A stretch of 10,302 nucleotides of DNA from Clostridium sp. UBA3947 (lineage in GTDB: Bacteria > Bacillota > Clostridia > Clostridiales > Clostridiaceae), in assembly GCA_002385545.1 (NCBI GenBank), contig DGDR01000017.1, positions 1 to 10,302 of the forward strand, read 5' to 3'. The stretch's first letter is position 1; each line of letters begins with the position of its first letter. Shown here in pieces: positions 1-7,021 of this stretch. The notes beneath the pieces are model-generated. The model was not told the origin of the DNA, did not search any database, and was given only the letters and a program-made list of their open reading frames with translations. A program made the position numbers and the translations under genes.

Positions 1-646
1 AAACACCATCAGTAGCAATAGTACTGTTCTTTAATAAAAGCTCTTTAACTGTATCTTCACCTTTTATTTCTACAGGACTATCCTGTACTATTTCTATCCC
101 CTCTCTTAAATTCATTGGACTATTATACATAGGCACATAGTATAACTTTCTTGCCAACTCACTAACATAGTTTGCCTCATGCTCTGCTTCCTTGTTGTAA
201 CCAATAATAGTTACAATCTTTCCACGATAAAGAGGAGCGTCACAGGTAGCGCAATAGCCTACACCCTTACCTAATAGCTCCAGTTCACCCTTTAAGGGCT
301 TGGTATACTCCATACCTGTAGCTAAAATAACAGTCTTGGCCTCATAGATTTTTTCATTGGCAATAAGAGCATAATAAGAGCCCATGGCATATACATTGTT
401 AATTCTTTCTTCAGTTATTTTGATATCCATGGCCTTTAGATGCTCCTGGAATCTTTCCTTTAAAGCTTCGCCGCTAACTTCATAGAAACCTAAGTAGTTG
501 TTTACTTTAGGGGCTTTCGTTAACTTAGTACTTAAATCCTTATTTCCAAAAAGAATTATGTTCTTATTTCGAATTTTAGCATTTATAGCAGCGGACAAGC
601 CAGCTGGACCACTGCCTATTATAGCTATATCATATCTTGTACTCAA
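1..646 (-). CDS. trxB: Thioredoxin reductase-like FAD flavoprotein, likely ferredoxin-dependent (FFTR type); 3' end beyond the window
   Basis: This enzyme probably reduces the thioredoxin encoded just upstream. About 215 residues are visible. The N-terminal FAD-binding motif GSGPAG is at residues 11-16, an ILATG FAD motif is near 107-111, and the redox-active CATC-D centre is at 132-136. The segment that should bind NADPH is atypical. Where NADPH-dependent enzymes have a GGGxSAxEE loop, this one reads IIGYNKEAEHEA (about 147-158), and the HRRxxxR phosphate-binding motif is replaced by a YYVPMYNS stretch (159-166). These losses match the pyridine-nucleotide-independent, ferredoxin-linked thioredoxin reductases described in clostridia. 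The start is a TTG at 646-644, preceded by AGAGGTG with 5 bases of spacing; no ATG is available. It begins 12 bases after the thioredoxin stop, so the two are co-transcribed. The flavoprotein assignment is firm; ferredoxin dependence is inferred. Confidence 0.85.
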   Translation of the reverse strand, partial: MSTRYDIAIIGSGPAGLSAAINAKIRNKNIILFGNKDLSTKLTKAPKVNNYLGFYEVSGEALKERFQEHLKAMDIKITEERINNVYAMGSYYALIANEKIYEAKTVILATGMEYTKPLKGELELLGKGVGYCATCDAPLYRGKIVTIIGYNKEAEHEANYVSELARKLYYVPMYNSPMNLREGIEIVQDSPVEIKGEDTVKELLLKNSTIATDGV

Positions 647-658
647 GCTAGCACCTCT

Positions 659-973
659 TTATATATATTTTTCAATAACGGTCTTTAACTCCTGCTTTGG
701 TCTAAATCCTACAAGAGTATCTACTACATTTCCATTCTTAAACACTAGTATAGTTGGAATATTTGCGATTTTAAATTGATTAGCGATTGATGGATTGTCG
801 TCTACATTAACCTTTCCAAATTTTATTTTATCACCTAACTCTGCATCAAGCTCTTCAAAAATAGGTGCTAACATTTTACAAGGGCCACACCAAGCTGCCC
901 AAAAATCTACTACTGTTATTCCATTATAATTTACTACTTCTTCCACAAAATTGCTATCTGTAAATTCTCTCAT
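659..973 (-). CDS. trxA: Thioredoxin
   Basis: This is a 104-residue cytoplasmic thioredoxin, a dithiol carrier that reduces protein disulfides. The classic WCGPC active site is at residues 28-32, preceded by VVDFWA, and the cis-proline loop NIPT is at 71-74. The length is normal for the family. I chose the ATG at 973-971 because a GGAGGG ribosome site sits 6 bases upstream and the protein then starts at the usual point of the fold. The open frame continues upstream to a TTG at 1048, but that codon lies inside the -35 promoter element and is not a start. The reductase gene follows after 12 bases, giving a trx-reductase operon. It has its own near-consensus promoter, so it can be expressed independently of the dipeptidase gene upstream. 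Confidence 0.96.
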   Translation of the reverse strand: MREFTDSNFVEEVVNYNGITVVDFWAAWCGPCKMLAPIFEELDAELGDKIKFGKVNVDDNPSIANQFKIANIPTILVFKNGNVVDTLVGFRPKQELKTVIEKYI

Positions 974-1013
974 TTTTATCCCTCCAAAACATTCTATACC
1001 CCATACAGGTATG

Positions 1014-1030
1014 AAATTATTATATAATTT
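1014..1030. promoter_or_regulatory. Perfect palindrome covering the thioredoxin -10 box, candidate operator
   Basis: AAATTAT-TAT-ATAATTT is a perfect 7-3-7 inverted repeat that spans the -10 hexamer, where a bound repressor would block RNA polymerase. It resembles PerR/Fur-type AT-rich boxes in composition, but its spacing differs from the classic 7-1-7 PerR box. In an AT-rich intergenic region such a palindrome can arise by chance, so its function is inference. A second, weaker inverted repeat (ATACC at 996-1000 with GGTAT at 1008-1012) lies just downstream. Confidence 0.35.
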
Positions 1031-1048
1031 TAAATACTTGTCTGTCAA
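1019..1048 (-). promoter_or_regulatory. Sigma-A-type promoter of the thioredoxin operon
   Basis: The minus strand has a perfect -35 hexamer TTGACA (1048-1043), an 18-base spacer and a perfect -10 hexamer TATAAT (1024-1019). Transcription should start near 1012, leaving a 5' leader of about 40 bases before the thioredoxin ATG. The -35 lies only 6 bases from the stop codon of the dipeptidase gene, and no terminator separates them. Read-through from that gene may therefore add to expression. Confidence 0.8.
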
Positions 1049-1053
1049 CCGCC

Positions 1054-2238
1054 TTAAAAGCTTTCTCTATCTTCAAAGGTACCCTTTACTAAAAGCCTGC
1101 CATCAACCATCATAGCTTTGCCTTTAGCAAAGACATCCCTTATTTCTAGAGTTTCCTTATCAACTAATACTAAATCCGCATCCTTTTCCCCTTTTATTCT
1201 ACCCTTATTCTTAAGCTTTAAATGATCTGCTACATTGGATGTAATAACTTTTATAGCCTTTTCTAAATCAACATCATAGCTTAAAACTGCTTCTTTAGTC
1301 TCTTCATACAGGGATTTCACTGAACCAATCCCAAAGCCTTTGAAGGCTCCTTTCTCATCAAATATAGGTAGACTTCCTTGGCCATCGGAAGTGAATTGTA
1401 TCTGTTCTATATTTACTCCCTTATCCAATAATATTTTTAGGGCTTCAGCTGCTCGAAGCTCTGTATCCTCAAGATGATTAATATCAAAGCTAGTGGTTAA
1501 ATCTAAAATACCTCCAAGCTCAGCATACTTTACTCCCTTGTTAAGAAGCTCCCTAGAACGATTGATATGGGTTGGAATAACTTGAGCAGCAGGTATATCT
1601 GTATCCTTTAACATTTTCATAAGATACTCCAAACCTTCTCGTCCATTACCGATATGAAGATTTACAACCCCAGCCTTCCCTGATATTAAGCCAGCAACCC
1701 TAGCTTCTGCCACCACTTTGATAAATTCCTCATAGCTAGGCTGGGAAGACCTATTGTCAGATACAGCTATCTCACCAATGCCTATTACCTTTTCTATCAG
1801 TATAATATCCTCACTGGACTTGCCAGTTATGGACACAAGCGGTATCTGATAGGAGCCAGTAAAAATATAGCTGCTAATTCCTTCTTCCTCTAGACTATAG
1901 GCTTTTGCTAGCAAGGTTTTTATACTTCTAGTTACTCCATCGGTCCCAAGACAGCCTACTACTGTAGTGATACCAGCAGAAACCAACTGTGAAAGCTGAA
2001 TTTCAGGAGTTCGAGTCTTAAAGCCTCCCTCTCCTCCTCCACCTATGATATGAACATGAGAATCTATAAAACCAGGAAAAAGAAGCTTACCTTCTCCATC
2101 AATTAGCTCTATACCAGGAAAACCTTCTGGTATATCTAAGCCATCATAAACTCCCTCTATTACAGGTCCTGCTATTACCACATACTTTTTTCCAAGATAC
2201 TCTGGTGCATATACTTCTGCATTTTTAATAATTATCAA
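1054..2238 (-). CDS. iadA: Isoaspartyl dipeptidase (beta-aspartyl peptidase, M38 amidohydrolase)
   Basis: This zinc enzyme hydrolyses isoaspartyl (beta-aspartyl) dipeptides, clearing damaged-protein fragments and releasing aspartate. Numbering from the TTG start (394 residues), the metal ligands are the HVH motif (H61, H63), H195, H224 and the catalytic aspartate D285 in TSDGQGS. A GGGGEGG loop (E70) supplies the substrate-binding glutamate. The C-terminal DADLVLVD and KGTFE segments are typical of the family. At the metal-bridging position, where E. coli IadA has a carbamylated lysine (VKCAISDHR), this protein has glutamate E156 in GEIAVSDNR. I prefer TTG at 2238-2236 because GGGGTGAT lies 4 bases upstream; GTG at 2247 or ATG at 2244 in the same frame would sit inside that ribosome site. 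The gene starts 61 bases after the TPR gene, with no clear terminator between them. Confidence 0.93.
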   Translation of the reverse strand: MIIIKNAEVYAPEYLGKKYVVIAGPVIEGVYDGLDIPEGFPGIELIDGEGKLLFPGFIDSHVHIIGGGGEGGFKTRTPEIQLSQLVSAGITTVVGCLGTDGVTRSIKTLLAKAYSLEEEGISSYIFTGSYQIPLVSITGKSSEDIILIEKVIGIGEIAVSDNRSSQPSYEEFIKVVAEARVAGLISGKAGVVNLHIGNGREGLEYLMKMLKDTDIPAAQVIPTHINRSRELLNKGVKYAELGGILDLTTSFDINHLEDTELRAAEALKILLDKGVNIEQIQFTSDGQGSLPIFDEKGAFKGFGIGSVKSLYEETKEAVLSYDVDLEKAIKVITSNVADHLKLKNKGRIKGEKDADLVLVDKETLEIRDVFAKGKAMMVDGRLLVKGTFEDRESF

Positions 2239-2299
2239 TAGCATCACCCCGGTAATATTATTTACCTATGCCTAATGTTAAATTCAATTCTAGTAAAAC

Positions 2300-3592
2300 T
2301 TAATTTGAATTTAATACCTCTTCCACTACAGTATTGTTATAAATTGAATCTGCAAACCTATCTCTTATTTGTCTTGCAAAATCCTTTGCCTTGTTTATAT
2401 CTATGTCCTTATATATAAGTAGCATTTCATATAATACCGTATCCTCATAGCCGCTTTTTGCTTCCAAAGATAAATATTTATTGTAATACTCTATAGCTTT
2501 CCCTGTTTCATTTAGACACTTATAGCAATCGGCTATCATGTAAATTATACTCTCATAGAAATAATGCTTTTTGGCAAAGGGCTCCGATTTGCTATATTGC
2601 TCAAGAGCTTCTCTGTATTGTTCCTTACTATGATAGTCCCTAGCTATTGTATAAAAGTATTCCACTCCTTCATTTTCCATAACAGTCTTAGCTCGATTGT
2701 AGGCTAACTTGTCTTCTTCTTTAAGATCTTCTAGCTTATAGGAGGTTAAAATACTATACAAAGTATTATAATCCTTATTTTCTAAGGTACTTTTCAATTT
2801 TTCAATAGGAAAAGCTGGCTGCTCTATTTTCTTAGGCTCTTCTTCAGGCTTTTCTTCAGCCCCTTTTTCTCCCACCTTAGGCTCACTATCCTTAGGAGGA
2901 TTTTCCGTCTGCTTATTTTTATCTTCCCCTTGTTTATCATTAACCTTAGAGGAGTTATCAACTATACTCATTGACTTATCTTTATTATATGTACCTAGCT
3001 TAGGGATAAAAATTGCTAAGGCTACTGCCACCACAAGTAAAGAGCTTAAGACAAAGCCTAATTTTCTATAATTATGCTGTTTTTCTATAACTCTATATTC
3101 TACTAATAGCTTTTTATTTTCCTTAGCCTCTTTATTATTTTTATCTACTTCTAGTACTTTATCAATGCAGGCCTTTGCTTCTTCATATTGTCCTAGATGG
3201 ATATAAACATTGGTGAGAGCATTTTGCACTGCTATAAGGTTAAAATCACTTTTCTTACATTCTTGAAGCAGCTCTAAAGCCTCCTTAAACTGCATTTCCT
3301 TTATCAGGCTCTCACTTTTTCTATATAAGACTAGCCTTTTCTCATCATCCTTTAAGCTCTCAAGATACTTCTTGGCAACTTCATCCTTATTGTAGTCCTT
3401 ATTCAGCTTCCATAAAGCCTTAGCCTCTGACAGATTTCCCTTAAAATACATCAACAAGCCCTTCAAATTAACTGCAGCCGAATTCTTTAGACTACTAGAA
3501 ATCCCCTTTTCACAAAAATATAGGGCCTTCTCTATCTCTCCACCATAATATTTTTCTAATGCCTTTTTATAATAATTAGTATTTTTATCCAT
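2300..3592 (-). CDS. TPR protein with one central membrane segment and repeats on both sides
   Basis: The product has 430 residues in four parts. Residues about 8-150 contain several TPR-like helical pairs (for example 8-35, 92-115 and 122-150). One hydrophobic segment, about 178-198 (LGFVLSSLLVVAVALAIFIP), crosses the membrane. A charged, Lys/Glu/Pro-rich linker follows at about 203-260. A second helical repeat region at about 262-425 includes a clear TPR around 321-375. With no signal peptide, the N-terminal repeats are most likely cytoplasmic and the C-terminal ones outside. TPRs bind proteins, so this is probably an envelope scaffold or a sensor joining both membrane faces; the partner is unknown. 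The ATG at 3592-3590 follows a weak GGTGAT site 3 bases upstream. The gene lies directly downstream of the ECF sigma operon but is separated by a strong terminator. I do not recognise a named family. Confidence 0.85.
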   Translation of the reverse strand: MDKNTNYYKKALEKYYGGEIEKALYFCEKGISSSLKNSAAVNLKGLLMYFKGNLSEAKALWKLNKDYNKDEVAKKYLESLKDDEKRLVLYRKSESLIKEMQFKEALELLQECKKSDFNLIAVQNALTNVYIHLGQYEEAKACIDKVLEVDKNNKEAKENKKLLVEYRVIEKQHNYRKLGFVLSSLLVVAVALAIFIPKLGTYNKDKSMSIVDNSSKVNDKQGEDKNKQTENPPKDSEPKVGEKGAEEKPEEEPKKIEQPAFPIEKLKSTLENKDYNTLYSILTSYKLEDLKEEDKLAYNRAKTVMENEGVEYFYTIARDYHSKEQYREALEQYSKSEPFAKKHYFYESIIYMIADCYKCLNETGKAIEYYNKYLSLEAKSGYEDTVLYEMLLIYKDIDINKAKDFARQIRDRFADSIYNNTVVEEVLNSN

Positions 3593-3652
3593 TTTATCAC
3601 CAATTTTTCATCCCATTTTATATGTTATATAACTAATGATAAGCTTTTTACG

Positions 3653-3686
3653 AAAAAAAATAAAGAGGTTATCTACCTCTTTATTT
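3653..3686 (-). terminator. Intrinsic terminator of the sigma/anti-sigma operon
   Basis: A perfect 12-bp stem (3658-3669 with 3675-3686) encloses a 5-base loop. On the minus strand it is followed by an unbroken T run at 3657-3653. It lies 25 bases after the anti-sigma stop codon. The opposite strand also has T residues after the stem, so it could work in both directions, but no plus-strand gene reads into it here. Confidence 0.85.
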
Positions 3687-3711
3687 TTAATAGTTTCTAT
3701 AGCCTATAAGT

Positions 3712-5205
3712 TTAAATTTGATTTTGTGGTAACCTTTCTATATCAGTAATAATTAAATTACCTTTCTGATCTTTTTGTACGCATATAGATAAGAAGTTTA
3801 TACCATTCTTATATAAGCTACCCTCTTCCTTCATATCCATAATGGCTTCCACATAGTATATACTAGGAGATCCTTCTCCAACACTGTTAGAAACATTGAT
3901 AATTCTTAGTAAATCCATTTGATTTACTTGTAATAGTTGCTGATAATCCTCCTGCTTTAACAAGTCTTCTGAAAATACTGCGCTTAACTCATCTTGTTGC
4001 TTTTCATTGATATACTTTTCAAGAGCCTCTAAAGTTTTTACTGTCATCTCATTATTACTATCCTTAGATAGCTTGTTAAGATCTAGTAAAATGTTGCCTC
4101 TAGAATCTGCGATTTCCTTCTTGTAGTTTTTAGAACCAATCTTATTGTCATTGTATAATTCAGTGAAACTTATACTTCTAAATTCCTCTTTAAAATTAAT
4201 TACCTTATCGTCATATACTATTACTCTTAAATCAATTTTATCATTATTTCTAGAAGCCTCTACTACTTGCTTTTTATTGTCTAAGGAATACTCCCAATAT
4301 ATATTTACCGCCTTACCGTTATAAGCATTTAGTAGAATTACGTCTCCACCTAAGGTTACACGACCTTGGCCATAACCAAATATTACAAGTAAATTCTCAT
4401 TATCGTACCAGCTAACTTTCATAGGAGTATACTGTCTACTGTTATTAGCAAGGCTATACTTCCACATCTCAGAGGTGTTATTATTAATGAAAACTAGCTT
4501 ACCAACTCCTTGTTCAGTGGCCTCTGGTCCCCTTCCTTCTATGGCAACCTTAAGGCACTTATTTGGAGACTCAGACCAAGCAGTAGCAAATTCTAAATCC
4601 TCATTAACCGCTAAATCCACTCTTGTAAACTCTGGGACATAAATTTTCTTGGAGTCAAGATTCTGATCTAGGTATACATAGTTTTCTTCCTTATTTTCAT
4701 CTACACTTATTTTTTCATCAACTTTTGTACTTTGATCTTGTTCTTTTTCTGAGGCTTTTATTGCAAAAGTGTCATTTGGATTTTTTGCCACCAGTTTACT
4801 TTCCTGATTTATCCCTGCGGCTGCAACTCCATTATCTGCCGAACCACCTTTTCCATATTGCTGTATAACATAAGGTGCTGATACTAAAATCATTAGAAAA
4901 ACTGCTGCAGTGGAAATGATTTGAATTTGAAACTTTTTCATACCGTACTTAATCTTATTAATTGGACTCTTACTGTACTTATTTTTATTTATATTTTTCA
5001 TAATATCTGCTCTACAGCTATTGAAGCTTATATGTTCTACATCTAAAGCCATAGTAAATGCTTGGTCTATTTCCTTTTCCTCATCAAATCTTTGTTTACA
5101 AGACTTACAATCATTCATATGCTTCTCCATCGCCTCACTCATATCATACATCATGCAATTTTCTATATATTCTGGTAGCTTTCTTAAAAAGGTTTTGCAA
5201 TTCAT
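3712..5205 (-). CDS. Membrane anti-sigma factor with zinc-binding HC2 domain and large outer domain
   Basis: This protein is the likely membrane-bound inhibitor of the ECF sigma factor encoded just upstream. It has 497 residues from the ATG at 5205-5203. The N-terminal anti-sigma zinc-finger carries the HxxxCxxC signature (H29, C33, C36) with an upstream Cys (C3) that may complete the site. One membrane helix spans about 94-115. The remaining roughly 380 residues should lie outside the cell: a low-complexity linker to about 185, then a beta-rich region of about 190-350 and a helical/mixed C-terminal part. I do not firmly recognise the outer domain; the ATAWSESPNKCLKVAIEG stretch resembles uncharacterised clostridial surface domains. 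The ATG overlaps the sigma stop codon as ATGA, and AGAGGTG sits 6 bases upstream, so translation is coupled. A GTG at 5214 is also in frame but lies inside that ribosome site. Confidence 0.9.
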   Translation of the reverse strand: MNCKTFLRKLPEYIENCMMYDMSEAMEKHMNDCKSCKQRFDEEKEIDQAFTMALDVEHISFNSCRADIMKNINKNKYSKSPINKIKYGMKKFQIQIISTAAVFLMILVSAPYVIQQYGKGGSADNGVAAAGINQESKLVAKNPNDTFAIKASEKEQDQSTKVDEKISVDENKEENYVYLDQNLDSKKIYVPEFTRVDLAVNEDLEFATAWSESPNKCLKVAIEGRGPEATEQGVGKLVFINNNTSEMWKYSLANNSRQYTPMKVSWYDNENLLVIFGYGQGRVTLGGDVILLNAYNGKAVNIYWEYSLDNKKQVVEASRNNDKIDLRVIVYDDKVINFKEEFRSISFTELYNDNKIGSKNYKKEIADSRGNILLDLNKLSKDSNNEMTVKTLEALEKYINEKQQDELSAVFSEDLLKQEDYQQLLQVNQMDLLRIINVSNSVGEGSPSIYYVEAIMDMKEEGSLYKNGINFLSICVQKDQKGNLIITDIERLPQNQI

Positions 5206-5756
5206 ACTCTCCACCTCTTTTCTTTAACATTTGAATACTCTTTAAACTTGTCTCTTATTTTATAGTACCTTCTCTTAACTGCCGACTCACTCATGTTTAA
5301 TATTTCTCCAATGTCATAGAAGGTTAGTTCTTGAGTATATCTTAAAAGAATTAACTGCCTATCTAAAGGACTTAAGCTATTGATATAATTCATTACTAGA
5401 TCCTTAGTTTCGTTATATTCTGCAAATTGCTCTGGTGATATTTCCTTGCTTGAAACATCCTTCATTTCCTCTAAATTAGATTCATATACCCTTTTATACT
5501 TTCTTATGTAGTCAATACACTTATTTCTAGCAATTTGGAGAACCCAGTTAGAAAATTTATAATTTGGATTATACATAAATAGCTTATTGTATACAGTTAT
5601 AAATACTTCTTGAGTTATATCTTCGGAGGCTTCTTTATCTCGAATCATATTGTAAACGAATTTTATTATTTGCATTTCATACTTGTTAACTAATATATTA
5701 AAGCTGTCTAAATTTCCATTTAGAACTTCTTTTACAAGTCTTATATCCTCATCCAT
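5202..5756 (-). CDS. ECF-type RNA polymerase sigma factor (sigma-70 family)
   Basis: This 184-residue protein directs RNA polymerase to a stress or envelope regulon. The sigma-2 region (about 17-86) includes the EDITQEVFITVY core-binding helix and the FSNWVLQIARNKCIDYIRK -10 recognition segment. Sigma-4 (about 127-172) holds SPLDRQLILLRY followed by the helix-turn-helix FYDIGEILNMSESAVKRRYYKIRDK, which reads the -35 element. There is no sigma-3 domain and the length is normal for ECF factors. I chose ATG 5756-5754 because AGAGGTG lies 6 bases upstream; the frame stays open for 20 more codons, but those run through the predicted promoter. The stop overlaps the anti-sigma start by four bases (ATGA). 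The anti-sigma should hold it inactive until a signal arrives. Which ECF subgroup it belongs to cannot be decided from the sequence alone. Confidence 0.95.
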   Translation of the reverse strand: MDEDIRLVKEVLNGNLDSFNILVNKYEMQIIKFVYNMIRDKEASEDITQEVFITVYNKLFMYNPNYKFSNWVLQIARNKCIDYIRKYKRVYESNLEEMKDVSSKEISPEQFAEYNETKDLVMNYINSLSPLDRQLILLRYTQELTFYDIGEILNMSESAVKRRYYKIRDKFKEYSNVKEKRWRV

Positions 5757-5762
5757 TAAATT

Positions 5763-5769
5763 CACCTCT
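5763..5769 (-). promoter_or_regulatory. Ribosome binding site fixing the sigma factor start
   Basis: AGAGGTG lies 6 bases before the ATG at 5756. The same heptamer with the same 6-base spacing precedes the anti-sigma ATG (5218-5212), suggesting similar initiation strength for the two genes. Confidence 0.8.
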
Positions 5770-5789
5770 TTAACCGCTGTTATACTATA

Positions 5790-5817
5790 TATACGATCTA
5801 TATTATAATAAGTCACA
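5790..5817 (-). promoter_or_regulatory. Candidate ECF-type autoregulated promoter of the sigma operon
   Basis: The minus strand reads TGTGAC (5817-5812), 16 bases, then CGTATA (5795-5790), 33 bases before the sigma ATG. This resembles the layout of ECF promoters such as the sigma-W type (TGAAAC, 16-17 bases, CGTATA). ECF operons commonly transcribe themselves, so this is a plausible self-activating promoter. A TATAAT hexamer also lies inside the spacer at 5807-5802 without a good -35, so a housekeeping promoter cannot be excluded. Confidence 0.5.
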
Positions 5818-5888
5818 CATTTCTTATTTTTTGATTAAATTGTTTATTAAAAAGTTCTATACAAAGAAAAGGTGCTACTTTATCTAAC

Positions 5889-6770
5889 TTATATTGGATG
5901 CTCAAATCCTTTTCCTTGCACCTCTGCAGCATCTAGTATGGACATAAATGCTTCTTTATCACAGCTTTCCACTATCTGCTTTACTCTTGGAATTTGAGGA
6001 GTGGACAAAACACAATAAATTACTGTCTTATCAGCCTTTGTGTAGCCGCCCTTTGCCTTTACTATGGTTGCACTTCGTCTAATATCCTTAGTGATCTTAT
6101 CAACAATCAATTCTTCCTTATTGGTAACAATAAAAACTAAATTCTTTTTATTAAAGCCTTTAATAACCTGGTCAATTACTGAAGATGATATGTACATAGA
6201 TATAAAAGTATATATAGCTTTATCTAGTCCAAAAAATATGGCACCGAAGGATATGATTACTACATTTATAGCAAAGGAAGCCTTACCGATATTGAAATTG
6301 CTCTTTTTTCTAAATATCATAGCTACTATGTCTGTGCCTCCTAATGAACCATGGCACTTAAAAATATTGCCAACTGCAAAGCCACCAATAACACCATGAC
6401 AGATACTGGCCAGTAATAAATCATTAATTGAATAATACCTAACTATTCCCTTTGTCACAATCATTAATATGGCCTGAGTTATTGTACCGAAACTAGTCAA
6501 AATAGTAAACTCCTTAGGCAGCTTTTTATAGCTTATTATAAAAAGCGGGATATTCAAGATAATAATGGTATATCCCGCGTTGATGTCAGTAATGTATTGC
6601 AAAATTAAGGCTATACCTGATATTCCTCCACTTAAAAAATGATTAGGCACTACGAAAAGATTAAGGGACAATGAAAATAACAAGCTTGATAGAAGTATTA
6701 GGCTTGCTCGTTTTGCATAATTTTTATATTTTTCATTTATCTCAGACTTATCTTCCTTGTTCTCTAACAT
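5889..6770 (-). CDS. YitT-family membrane protein with C-terminal DUF2179 domain
   Basis: This is a 293-residue integral membrane protein of the YitT/DUF161-DUF2179 family, whose transported substrate or role is unknown. The N-terminal two thirds hold about five to six hydrophobic helices (about 22-41, 48-65, 66-82, 92-107, 118-137, 165-182) and the family glycine motifs SGGISG (47-52) and GSLGGTD (141-147). The C-terminal ~80 residues, from NLVFIVTNKEE onward, form the cytoplasmic DUF2179 domain, including GGYTKADKTVIYCV. Its fold is likened to small ligand-binding domains. The ATG at 6770 is chosen because AAAGGAGGT (6786-6778) sits 7 bases upstream. An ATG at 6800 and a further upstream start are in frame but have no ribosome site. 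It appears monocistronic, with the ECF operon starting from its own promoter about 70 bases downstream. Confidence 0.93.
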   Translation of the reverse strand: MLENKEDKSEINEKYKNYAKRASLILLSSLLFSLSLNLFVVPNHFLSGGISGIALILQYITDINAGYTIIILNIPLFIISYKKLPKEFTILTSFGTITQAILMIVTKGIVRYYSINDLLLASICHGVIGGFAVGNIFKCHGSLGGTDIVAMIFRKKSNFNIGKASFAINVVIISFGAIFFGLDKAIYTFISMYISSSVIDQVIKGFNKKNLVFIVTNKEELIVDKITKDIRRSATIVKAKGGYTKADKTVIYCVLSTPQIPRVKQIVESCDKEAFMSILDAAEVQGKGFEHPI

Positions 6771-6777
6771 ATTTAAG

Positions 6778-6786
6778 ACCTCCTTT
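6778..6786 (-). promoter_or_regulatory. Ribosome binding site fixing the YitT-family start
   Basis: AAAGGAGGT is a very strong Shine-Dalgarno match, 7 bases before the ATG at 6770. It lies within the upstream open frame, so the longer frame is leader sequence rather than protein. Confidence 0.8.
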
Positions 6787-6806
6787 GCTTCTTTACCCAT
6801 TTCTAT

Positions 6807-6836
6807 ATTGTATCCAAATATTGAAGTCCCGTCCAA
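6807..6836 (-). promoter_or_regulatory. Candidate promoter of the YitT-family gene
   Basis: The minus strand has TTGGAC (6836-6831), an 18-base spacer and TACAAT (6812-6807), about 35 bases before the start codon. The -10 is good and the -35 is poor. A second possibility lies further upstream (TTTAAA, 17 bases, TATACT, ending near 6899), which would give a leader of about 120 bases. Confidence 0.4.
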
Positions 6837-6965
6837 TGAATATGTATAAGTCTTTTAATATTTTTCTCTCTTTCTATGTAATTATGTGCTAACAATATAG
6901 TATAAAAGCGCCACCGGTCTTTTAAAGGTTAGAGATAAAATAAGATTTTGCACTGTACATAATTA

Positions 6966-7011
6966 AAAGGCTGCTGCACATTAGTAAATCACACTAATGC
7001 GCAACAGCCTT
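6966..7011 (-). terminator. Long hairpin terminator after the coiled-coil/TPR gene
   Basis: A 19-bp stem (6967-6985 with 6993-7011, two G-U wobbles in the minus-strand RNA) encloses a 7-base loop and is rich in GC near its base. On the minus strand it runs into a short TTTT-A-A-TT tract. It begins 10 bases after the stop codon at 7022, so it should end transcription of that gene before the YitT-family gene. Confidence 0.8.
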
Positions 7012-7021
7012 ATCCTTTATA

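Noticed and set aside
498..779. Open frame on the plus strand opposite the thioredoxin reductase and thioredoxin genes
   Set aside because: It lies fully antisense to two strongly supported genes, has no ribosome site and no recognisable protein features.
1014..1030. Classic PerR box at the thioredoxin promoter
   Set aside because: The palindrome has 7-3-7 spacing rather than 7-1-7 and lacks the conserved arm sequence, so naming PerR is not supported.
974..1048. Thioredoxin extended by 25 residues to an upstream TTG
   Set aside because: The extension would be read from within the -35 and -10 promoter elements, and the internal ATG has an ideal ribosome site and matches the family start.
5021..5227. 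Open frame on the plus strand opposite the anti-sigma zinc-finger region
   Set aside because: It is antisense to conserved HxxxCxxC coding sequence and has no ribosome site; it is a shadow frame.
5821..5888. Terminator after the YitT-family gene
   Set aside because: Only a 4-bp TTCT/AGAA pairing is present before a T-rich stretch, too weak to call.
6064..6399. Open frame on the plus strand opposite the YitT-family gene
   Set aside because: It mirrors a membrane-protein gene whose complementary strand naturally stays open and hydrophobic; it has no start signals.
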